From positions 86,113,950-86,177,949 of the forward strand of contig OZ026518.1 in NCBI GenBank assembly GCA_964019695.1: 64,000 nt of DNA. Reading direction: 5' to 3'. The DNA is from Loripinus fragilis (Eukaryota; Mollusca; Bivalvia; Lucinida; Lucinidae). Both the position numbers and the translations under genes were made by a program. Below, one piece after another: positions 13,601 to 25,600 of the stretch. Numbering within the stretch: position 1 is the first letter of the stretch; the number at the start of each line of letters is the position of its first letter. The notes beneath the pieces were generated by a model. The model did not search any database. It saw only the letters and a list, made by a program, of their open reading frames with translations, and was not told where the DNA came from.

Positions 13601-16600
13601 ATGTCTAACCCCACCAGCCCTGCTATGTACCATGTCTAACCCCACCAGCCCTGCTGTGTGCCATGTCTAACCCCACCAGCCCTGCTGTGTACCATGTCTA
13701 ACCCCACCAGCCCTGCTGTGTGCCATGTCTAACCCCACCAGCCCAGCTGTGTGCCATGTCTAACCCCACCAGCCCTGCTGTGTACCATGTCTAACCCCAC
13801 CAGCCCTGCTGTGTGCCATGTCTAATCCAACTAATTCTGCTGTGTATCTTGTTCTTCCATACCCACCTGGCTGTGCGGCTTAGCTTGAGCAGGCTGATGC
13901 AGCCTTGCTAATGTACCTTGTCTTACACTAACAAGCCCTACTGTGTGCATGCCTTAGCCTGAGCAGTACTACCTGTTTACCATCTACCTGCTTGCTTGGT
14001 TACCTGCCTGCCTAGTGCCCACTTATTCTGCCTCCAGAATCTGAGAGATAGCTGCTGGAATAAAGCTGGACATTTCTTCGACCTCTGTGATTTCTTGACC
14101 TGGAAGGCTACTGGAAGTTTCACCAGGTGAGATAACACTAACTACAGTAAAACCTGTCTTAAGCAACCACTCAAAAATAGACGAAACAAATATCTTAATG
14201 ACAAATGGTAGCTTAATGAAGGTCGAAAGTATTGCAGAATGCTCCTTGGAGCATTCTGCAATACTTTTGACCTGCCTTAAGCGATAATTGGTCTTGAAAA
14301 CCAATTATTTGGCTTTTTGAGAGTGGTTGCTTTAACTGTAATATAGGACTTAATTCTTCCCCGCTGGTGGCAACCTTTGTTTTGTCTTTTGATAACCTTT
14401 GCAAACATTGTTACACAATGAAGTCCCTTTATAACACACCATTTTATAATAGGGCTTTGGATATACAGTAAAACCTGTGTAAAATGGCCACTCTCAAAAA
14501 GACCAAAAATTGGTTTTCAATACCAATTATCACTTAATGCAGGTCAAAAGTATTGCAGAATGCTCCTAAGGGAGCATATGTTTGACCTTCATTAAGGTAC
14601 CACTTGTCATTAAGATTTTCGTTTATCTACTTTTGAGTGGCGGTTTTACACAGGTTTTACTGTAACACTGTAGACAAATGATAGCTTAATGAAGGTCAAA
14701 AGTATTGCAGAATGCTCTCTTGGAGCATTCTTCAATACTTTTGACCTGCATTAAACAATAATCTATCTTTTTGTCTTCTTTTTGAGTGGCGGCTTTAGGC
14801 TGGTTTTACTGTAACCAGGTCTATTCCTATGGACCCCAAAAATAGCATTATAAAGGGACTGCACATACAGCACTAGTAAATGACTTAACTCTTTTCCCCG
14901 CTGTTGTTTTTTTTTCTTTTTAGGGAGCGCAGTGGCTCAGTGGTAGCAGGGTTTTACACCAAGTTGAATGTTTGGGGGTCCTTGGGACTCAACTTTGAAT
15001 ATGATGGGGGTCCCATCATTGAAATTGGGGGTCTCTTTTTAGATAAGCTTCGAATTTTGGAAGGTAGTACATCCTTCCATGAAGACTCGGTGTTGTCCCC
15101 AGGTCAGTTATTTTGAGGGCTACATGTATGTTTGGCCCCCTTCCGATATTTTGGGGGGCCATTTGAATTTTTTGAGGGCCACATATTACCATCAGTGAAA
15201 CACAATCCTATACGCTTTTTTTACAAAAGCTTAACTTGTCCCTATAATATGCAGGGACCAAGCTATATAGCCCTTAAATTTAGGGGGAGTGCTTCTTCTC
15301 CAGTACAAATAGGGAGAAGTTTGATAAAACAGGGAGAAGTGATAGATTGCTGCATCCAGAAGACAGAAAAAAACAGTCTCTGATCAGACTTTTCTCTAAT
15401 TGAGATAAAAAAAAACTCAAGAAAAAACAGTCACTGATCAGACAGCTACTTGCTTTCCATCCTGAGAAATTTGGTTGGTAAATTTGAAATACACATGATC
15501 TTGCTGTCATTGTATTTTATCTATCTGTCTACAAGTCTCCATGCACTTATCTGAAGTCTCTGGTATCTTTGATCTATTGCCGACCTGAGCCTTTCCAAGT
15601 GAAAATGTTACGTAATTCGGCATATACAAAAGAAAGAAAAGTGTCAAGATAATTGCCCTTCACGCTTGAGCGGTCGGCTGAGTTGTCAGTGAGATTATTC
15701 ACACTATGAAAAAATCAATACACTAAGTCAGTGATGGACAAATCAGTATACGTTTTCCATGCTTTTTAGCAGAGCGGACCTGAAAGAAAGCATGATATTT
15801 TACGCTTTTTTCACGGCCGATGTTTGCACGGATGTTTTCACTTCTCGTTTACCTACGAGGTCAGTCAAGAGCACCTGTCCTATTTATTTATAGATAGCCT
15901 GTAACTATGGGAAAACCGGAATCGTTACGAAATAACTTTTTAATGAAAGGCACAACAAACACATCTGCGTCCCAGAGGACGCAGGTAAGGTGAATTGACG
16001 GGTCCTACCTAATGATTTATGCGTATAAGACGCAGGATATTGCGTCCTGTAAAACCCTGTGGTAGAGTGCTTGACTCGAGACCGAGGGGCCCCATCTTCG
16101 AGCCTCACCAGCGTCATTGCGTTGTGTCCTTGAGCAAGGCACATTAATCCCAGCTTAGTACTGGTTCAACCCAGGAAGACCTGTCCCTACATAACTGAAA
16201 GATTGTTGATGGGACATAAAGAATCAAATCAAACTAAACAAAATCCCCGCTGTTTTTGACTTTTTTGCCTTTTGATAACCTTTGCTAACAGTGTTATAGC
16301 TTCCAGGGGACAAAATATTTCAATATTGCACTTGTCCTGCAGGACAAGTGACTTACAATTTTCACTCATCCTGCAAACACATGTACTTGTCTTTTTAAAG
16401 TGTATGCACTAAAGATCATAAGGGAGTAATATATAATATTACTTCCTTGAGTAATTCTTCCCAAAGCACTTGTCCCACTGGACGAGTGCTTGGGAAGAAT
16501 TACTCGTCCTTTCTAGATATCACTCATAATTACTAGTGGACAAGGTGGAATTATTGTCCCATGGTTTCTTTTTTTTAGCTGACATGAGTGCTTCATGCTT

Positions 16601-19600
16601 TAAGTGAGCTGTGGTTGTTGAGGGTGCGGCAACAATCATAGAAAGATATTATGATCAATCAGCTAGGGGATAACTGTATTCAAAATTTCATTTGAGGAGG
16701 TAAATAGTTGGATATATGGTCGGAATAGTTTTACGGCAACGCTTGAGCGGAGTCGTAAAACATGATATCCGAACGTATATCCGATGATATACCTCCCCAA
16801 ATAAAAATGTTTTGAATATTGTTATCTCCATTCTAATGCACTTCTGTAGTTTAATCTCGAATCGGAGCATTGCAAGCCGCATAAAGCTGCATGTCATCCA
16901 ACGAAATGTGACGTAATTAATGATGTCAAACAATTTCCGAGAGTATATCACAGGATATACTGTCTCAAATTTTTGACATCAACCATTCAGATATCCCGTT
17001 ACAAAAGCAAGTGCAGTAGAATGTCCATTTGTAATAGCTACAATTGCTTAAAAGATCAACAAAAATAGCTAAAACAAATTTGATCTGTTGCCTGGTGGTG
17101 TTGCTGTTTTCCTTTATATACATTTATTACTGGAGAATTGCACCTCAAATGGAGCATAGTTTTTTTGTTTTTAAAATTTTACATGAAGGGTTCTTCACCC
17201 TGAAAATTTGCATGCGCATAGATATAGCAAAACCCTAACTAGATTTAAATTTTGGCGGAGAATGATATAAATCTTACTGCTCTGATATCTTGTAACAATA
17301 AATAACTTAGTTTTTGTTAGAATAAAAATACCCATTTAGTACCCTTTTTTTGTACTGTCAGTGCAACACACCTGGGATAGATATCATAGTATTTGCTCAG
17401 CTAAAAAATGTCCATTTGAGATTACAGCAGACGATTATTTTGTAACATCAAATAATGCGGCTTACGATACCAAGCTGCTTATATAGTTCTGCGGATAATG
17501 GGTTATTTACGCGTTTCATTCCTACCAAGTACCATCATTTTGCCTGCTTCCGTCTATCTATCTGTATGTTTTGTTCATGTGTCTGTATGTGTGAGCATAC
17601 AACTAGAAATACACAGTCCTGAAAATGCAAATAAGATCACAGATGTACGGGCACTTACATGTACATGTACTACATTTCATGTTATATTTAACCTTTACTG
17701 CTTCTTTATATGATGGAAAATATGCCTGTTTTCATATGGGAGTGGTGAGATCAATTAGCAGAGCCATTCATGGAATAGCTAAGCAAATGGGCACTTCCAA
17801 CTAAGAGGGCATTTTGGGCAGTAGACAACTATAGATGTAGCCTTTCGTTTCGGTCACCGTCTTTGTGACATGGTTAGATAACTGAAATATTGTTGACTAT
17901 GCTGATAAACGGCAGCAGCTACATTTAAAACACACCGATGCATTGTTGTAAATTGTCTTATATCAGTATATACATGGCTTTATGTTCAACTGATAGTCAT
18001 TGATCCATATCGCTCAAGGTACAAGAAGGGAATGTTATTTGACATAAAACATTAAGAATGTCAAAATTCCATCCTATCACAGCATTTATGAAAACATATA
18101 CAAACTTAAAAAAACATTTTTGGTTAGGGTTTTTTGGTTAAAATATATTTTTCAAATTAAATTTAAAATTCCTATTTTAGATTTAATGTTATTGCCAAAA
18201 AACAGTGTTCCATTTAAAGCTTTATACTACAGTAAAAATATTATAGTCTCCTTGTGAAACCAATGGTCAGAATAAAGCACTGTTTGGCAGGAATATTAAC
18301 TAGGTGGATTTTAACAAAACTTATTAAAGCAGGTTTGATCTGTCAAAAAACAGGGCCCTAAGGGGGTGTGCATCTTTGTTTCTAGGAAAACTTTAAAATC
18401 TCCTTTTGAACTGCTGATTAGAACTCAAAATAATTTGGTAAAAAATGTCATTGGATGACCTTCTACAAAATTAGTTAAATCCAAAATGTCATTAGCCAGT
18501 TTTCCTTGTGTACATAGAAGAAACTTTGAAAATTTTCTCTGAAACTAATTGTCAAAATTAAAAACCTGAAATCATTAAAAGACATAACTCTATTAGCGTG
18601 TATGTTTTTCTGAATGTTTAATTTTTTGTGCCATTTTTCTGTAAAAACCATTCATACAAAGGACTTTAAATTTATGTGTAAACATATTTTATTACAATTT
18701 TACATATTTATCTCACAACATTAGTTATGGTTATTCCCCTAGCTTTGATTTGTTGACTGCTCATAGGGAACTATCCATTCATATTTTTGCACACTCGAGC
18801 ACAAAAGTGTAGTATTTATCACTTAATGTCCGGTGTGTGTCGTGTGGCAACTGTCTTATTTATCAGCACTTTGCTTTTATCCTTTATGCACTAATGATTC
18901 TTATCTTATTATGTCACGCCGCCATGCAATAAAATCGATAAACCACTAGTGGTTTACAGATTTTCGGGAAATGTTATGACATCCATAACAACGTTGCATA
19001 CATGACAAAATTGTAACGTTTTTACCATAGAATTGAGATTTCAATGTAATCTTAATGTCATAATATGATAAATAGTATCTAACATTTGTGCTCTTGTATT
19101 ATTGAATTTATTAAACTCATTGCGAAAAATAGCTAAAATGCTCGGCAAGCCTCACATTTTATCTCTTTTCCCCAACTCGTTTAATAAATTCAATAAAACA
19201 TGAGCACTCATGTAAGATCCTCTATTTATCCTTTATGCACTAATGATTCTTCCTTCTCATTTGTAACAATAAACATTGGATGGTCTTCAAGGTTTATCAT
19301 GTGCTGAAGTAGTGAGGTCATGATCATATGCTTTGCTGAAAGTGAGCTGACAATACTGTTTACAATATGACTCAATGCTCTTTACTTGAACTCAATGCTG
19401 TTAGCATGGGTGAAAGTTTTCAGGATTATTCCTGAATTCAGGATTCTGAGGCTGACTTTCCATAGAAAGTCGGCCTCAAAAACCTGAATTAAGCAGATTC
19501 TAATAGGTTCTCTGATGTATATTCAGTTTATCTATAGACGATTTACCATTTAAACTGCAAATTGTTGATATTTGTAGGCATATTGCAAGTTTTAAGATTT

Positions 19601-22600
19601 GATTTTAAAAAGTTCAGGATTTTGGAAATTTTGAATTTTTACCCATGTGTTAGTCCTTTGAGTGACACCAATGACAATTTTCAAAATATTGTTGCAACCT
19701 TAATAAACCAAATAATAATTGATATTTTGTATGAGTCATCTGCCTTATTTTCCACAAAAAGTGAAGTAAGAAATCATAAAATTTGAAATCGGCCGCAGTC
19801 ACGACTGGTGTTTTAGCGATTTTTCTTGGTTTTATGTTGTCTAGGTCCCTTTGTTCAGTTGTTTCTAAGTGGACTTACACAAAGGTGGAAGGTGGCAATG
19901 GTGGTTTCAGTGAGGACTTTTACACAAAGATAGGACTTGCAGACCTTTGCGAGAAAAATTATCAAAAGATAGGTAATTGCAGGTTTTTTAATCTATCCAT
20001 GTGGCAGTGGTTGCATTAGCGAGGCCTTTTACCCAATGTAGTTAGCATAGGTGAAAGTTTTCAGGATTAACCCTGAATTCAGGATTTTGAGGCTGACTTT
20101 CCATAGAAAGTCAGCCTCAAAATGCTGAATCAGGGAGGTTACAATAGCTTCTTTGATCAGTTTTCAGATTATCTAAACACAATTAATCATTTAAACATGA
20201 AATTATTTATTTTTTGTAGGCATCCTGCAAGTTCAAAAATGTTGAATTTCTAAAGTTCAGGATTTTAGAATTTGTGAACTTTCGCCCATGTGATAGGACT
20301 GGCATATCTTTATGAGTTATTGAGAAGAAATTTAAAAAAGATAGGTACATGTACTCAGACAGTATAACATTAATGATTAATTGGTTCTTAACCCTTAAAG
20401 CACCAAACATATCTATCTGCTATCTTGAAGACTATTTGATGCATGAAAATGACAGTTTGGGATAAGACATTGGCGTAGCTGCCATTATGTACACTACGCA
20501 CGCGCATTATGAGAAAATGTACACATTCAAGAGAGATCACCGAATGTGGAGATATTGTTTTCCCATAATATTAGGAACTTCTCTTAAAGGAAAGAATTTG
20601 CTCCCTCTGGGAGCAAATTCTTTCCTTTAAGTGAAGTCATCATTATGGATATGGATGCAATTGAAGAAATCTGCTCATTTCAGTTGTCTCCCTTTGATGT
20701 GCATAAATAGTTTAGCATTCTGGCTACGCTCTTGTAAGAGATCAGTACTTAAAATCGACAGTAGATCATTGTTACATATGATTAGCAGTTCATGATCTTG
20801 GCTTTCATCTTAACGATCATTTGAAAATGAACATAACATTTTGTGATAACCTTTCATTGTGACAGGGTTTTTGGCCTCAAAATAAAAGAAGCTAGGCCAC
20901 TGTGACTTAAACATCACTGTTCGATGACTTTGACTTGCTTATATCTGATATTTGATAAATCAATATTACTTTTACATTATGCATTAGTTTGACCATAATT
21001 TTGACCTCAAAATGAAAGTAGGTCATTGTGACCTGTATTTCTTGGTTCATCTGTTATAAGTATCTGCCAGTCTTTGCTTTTAAAAAAATAAGATTAACTT
21101 TAAGTTCTCAGTTAACTTATTATGCTGAATGGAGTGACATAATTATAAGTTATATATTTTGCATACAGTAAAACCTGTGTAAAACCGCCACTCTCAAAAA
21201 GACCAAAAATTGTTTTTCAAGACTAACTATTGCTTAATGCAGGTCAAAAGTATTGCAGAATGCTCCAAGGGGAGCATTCTGCAATACTTTTGATCTTCAT
21301 TAAGCTACCATTTGTCATTAAGTCTAAGATCTTTGTCTTGTCTATTTTTGAGTGATCTTTTTACACAGGTTTTACATAATGTGATTAAATTTTGATCATT
21401 CTCTTGATATCTTTTAATTTCTAGGTAATGACATTCATCCTCAGGGTAGGCCCTGTGACAATGGGCTTTCTTCCTCTGCTGCATGTGACCTTGACCTCAG
21501 ACCAGGAATGGCAGTTGGAGTGGGCATGATAGATGCACATTGTGGAGCAATAGGTAAGGGGAACAGGTAGAGGTGGTGTGTAGAACTTTTGAATTTGTAA
21601 TAATCAGAAAAAAAATCTATTAGTTGAGAATTATATCCCCCAACCTTGTCCTCAATAACCTTGACCTCAGACCAGGAAGAGGTGGTGTGTACAACTTTTG
21701 AATTAGTAATAATCAGAAAAAATCTATAAGTTGAGAATTGTATCCCCCAACCTTGACCTCAGTGACCTTGACCTCAGACCAGGAATGGCAGTTGGAGTGG
21801 GAATGTTAGATGCACATTGTGGAGCAATAGGTAATGAGAACAGGTTGAGTTGGTGTGTAGCCTGTAGAACTTATCGGAAATAATCCATTAGTGAATTATG
21901 TCTCCAACTGTTTTTATATCACCCGCAAAATGAAATTTTTGTGGGGTATACTGCTTTCAGCCTGTCCATCTTTCCGTCATTCCGTGAACATTTCGAGGTT
22001 TTTGTTGAATAACTTATGTAGCTTTTGTCACATTTGGATCAAATTTGCACAACATTTGCGTATTGTTGTTTTGCATATTCATTTTGGTGCTGATCCCTTC
22101 AGTGTCAGTGTAGCTTCTGAAGCATAGGGCCAGTTAAGCAAAAATAATTTGCGTAAAATTGCAATTATTTTCTTATCCATCAGTTTAAACCTGTGTTTTG
22201 GGTACTCAAAAGAACCGTCTCATCGACGGTTCTTTTGAGTACCCACAACATATGTTTTGGTTGAGAAATAAGAAAAATAATTTTCAGTTACACACTCTTA
22301 TCTTGGGGCCAGTGAAGGGATTGATGAATTTTGACAAACATTGCATGTATACATCCTTATGTAGGGTAAAAGAACAGATTAGATTTTGGTGACCTCGGTC
22401 CTGTTTCAAGGTCACTAAAGGTCACGGAAGATTGAAAAATTTTTGTCTGCAGGTCACAGAAGATTAAAAAATTCATTGTCTGCACTATATCGCCTGAATG
22501 GATTTAAGCAAAAACTTGCAAATTTGTATCACTTTGAGATGACAAAGAACCAATTAAATTTTTTTGACATAGATTTTATTTTCAAGGTTACAGAAGGTCA

Positions 22601-25600
22601 AAAAATGTTGAAAAATGGCTTTTCTGTGATTAACAGGTGGAACCCTCCTATGATGAATAGTTTACAAGATTCTCAGCTGCTTATGTGTTGTTGCACTGCA
22701 CACAAATAAAAATGCTGGCAGAAATAGCTTGAAGATTGTTTATTGAGGTTACTTAAGGATACAAAACAGTGCTATAGTTAATATTATGAATAACACTTGA
22801 CAAGAAAGCCATGTTTAAACTAAAAAAAACACAGGAAATGACTTTCATATAAGCTTTTAGCTTACTGTCAAATCCTGTATCCATTGACAATGTATATATT
22901 GCATGAATGTAGAATATTACAATAAAATATTGTTTAAACTAAGAAAACCATGCTGAATATTAGTCCTCTACCACTCAGTCGAAGACTGGTTTAGGGGACT
23001 TTAGGTTTGCTTGATTTCGTCCGACCGTCTGTCCGTCCGTCTGTAACGCTTTAGTGTCCGAGCCATATCTCCTATAATATTTGAGGTAGGCAGCCCAAAT
23101 TTGGTGTGTGGATACATCTTGGGATGGCGGAATGTCGCATACTATTTTTGATTCACTGTGACCTTGACCTCATTTCTAGAATAATCCTGTCTGGAGCATA
23201 TCTCCTACATTATTTGAGGTAGGAATCCAAAATTTGGTGTGTGGATGCATCTTGGGTTGGCGATGTGTCACGTAACATTTTGGATCACTGTGACCTTGTT
23301 GACCTGATCTCATATCTTGTTTTCAGAATAATCAAGTTCAGATCATATCTACTACGTTCTTTGAGATAGGCATCCCAAATTCTGTGTGTGGATGCATCAT
23401 ATGGGATGGAAAAGTGTCACCTTTCATTTTTGGATCACTGTGACCTTGACCTCTGAGAAGCTTCGTCATATATATATTGGTTGCTGGTTTGGGAGGCTTT
23501 ATTATAATAAATTGATTTTATCATATGATGTCACATCTGGGAGTGAACACCATGCATTAAAATTGATAAACCACCAGTGGTTTTACTGATGTTGGTAACC
23601 TTATGTATTGGTGTCCGTAATAATGTCACATACATATGGCAAATTTTTAGCATTTTCACGCAAAAAAATGTGATTTAAAAGTAGTTTTAGGGTCATATGG
23701 TAAATAGATTCTAACATTCATGCTCATGTATTATTGAATTAATTAAACCTGTTGCAAAAAAGAGATAAAATGCTTGGAACCTCATATTTTTATCTCCTTT
23801 CCCCAACTTGTTTATTAAAGTAAAAAAAAACATGAGCACTCATGTAAGATCCTCTATGTAATCACATATTGTTGACTATATTTGAGCCGTGACATGTGAT
23901 TTCCAACAATGTGGTATGTTCAACCAGCAAAGGCTCAGACCAGCCTTCGCATACGCGCAGTCTGATCAGAGCCTTTGCTAGTTGCTTGAATATTCCATAA
24001 TTCTTAGGCTACTGACTGAACACCATTTGGAGTCTCTAAGCTTAAAGGGAGGCTGCACAGGCTCATCTGAGACTTCCCTTTTCAAAATATCACATTGTTG
24101 GAAATCACATGTCGCGGCTCATTTTTTCTCTGTAGGTTGTCTTGGTTGTGTTCCCTCAGATGAAAGCATTGTGATACCACCCTTAGGCAGTAGAATAGCC
24201 TTGATCAGTGGTACTTCTACTTGTCATATGGCAGTAAGTGGCCTTTTACCTCATTAGTATTAGTGGGAGGGCAGTGGCTCAGTGGTAGAGTGCTTGACTC
24301 AAGAGACCGAGGGGCCTCGGGCTCAAGCGTCACTGCATTTTGTCCTTGAACAAGACACATTATTCCTAGCTTAGTACTGGTTCAACCCAGGAAGATCTGC
24401 CCCTTTATAACTGTAAGATTGTTGATGGGATGTATAGAATTAAATCAAACAAAATCATAAGTATTAGTATTACAATGGTCTTGTTATTGCACATACATGT
24501 ACAGTCTAGATTTTATGGTATTGAATATGATAATTGAATAAATAAATTAATTATTACTATTCTTTTTTCCGCCAAAATTTTGTCCGGCCAAGATCTTGGT
24601 AACCAACGGGCCGATTGTTCCAAAATTTGAGGACATGGTAGATATGGATGTGAAGTTGTGCAACAGGGGTTTTATAAATTCAAAATGTCGGACCAGACTG
24701 GCCTATGGGCATGCCCAAAACAACCTGAGATCTCAGTATCCACTAGGTGGATTGTTTTGAAATTTTGGGACATGTCAGATATGGTTGTGAAGCAACAGGG
24801 TTTTAAAATTCAAAATGTCAGACTCTAAGGCTTGATATGATGTATGTATATATATTGATATAAAGTTTGTAACAAAATTTGAAATTCTGGACTCAAAGGC
24901 TGACCTGGAGGCATGTCCAGGCCCAACCAATGCTTAAAGTCCTTATATCTGAGATACCATTCAGATCCCCACCCCTAAACCATATTATATTCTTGTTTCT
25001 TATGATAAGATGCATTCAATAACACCGGCATGCCACACCATCTTCACTTCATAAAAGGCTTTATATCTCGGAACCTTTTAGATCCCCTAACCATATATAA
25101 TGGTATTCCTTATGATATGATGCATTCAATAACACTTACCAGGATGTCCCCTGGGGGTGTGCCAGGTCATGCCCACCCCCTTAACTTCATGAAAGGGCTT
25201 ATATCTCAAAAACCCTTCAGATCCCCACCCCTAAACCATATATAATGTTATTCCTTATGGTAAAAGGCATTTAATAACACTCAGACCAGGATGTCCTCCA
25301 GGGTGAGCCCTGGCATGCTCCACCCTCTTCACTAGAGCTGTAACGATAAACCAGTTTATTGGTATATTGCAATATAAGTCTGAAAAGGCACAATATATTG
25401 GTACGAAAAGCGTATTGCAATATATTGTGGTTACTATAAATAGAACAAAAAGAAAGTAAAGAATTTGATTTTTGTTTAATTTTCCATTCAAAAGTCAGGG
25501 GAATGTCATCAAAACTTATGGAAGTAAAGTTAACTGGAAAAGAAATGTAGTTGTGGTACAAAAAAGGTGCAAATGTAAGTTTAAGTTTAGCTGGCTGCTA

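Noticed and set aside
10316..13835. CRISPR-like direct repeats
   Set aside because: Units are contiguous 31-bp tandem copies without spacers, in an intron of an animal gene; it is a minisatellite.
21763..21830. Exon 6 duplicate as a functional alternative exon
   Set aside because: Both cryptic acceptors just upstream would shift the frame, and only half of the exon is present.
24264..24310. Possible tRNA gene (A-box and B-box seen)
   Set aside because: The same head occurs many times with an unrelated tail, and the cloverleaf is not maintained; these are tRNA-derived SINEs.
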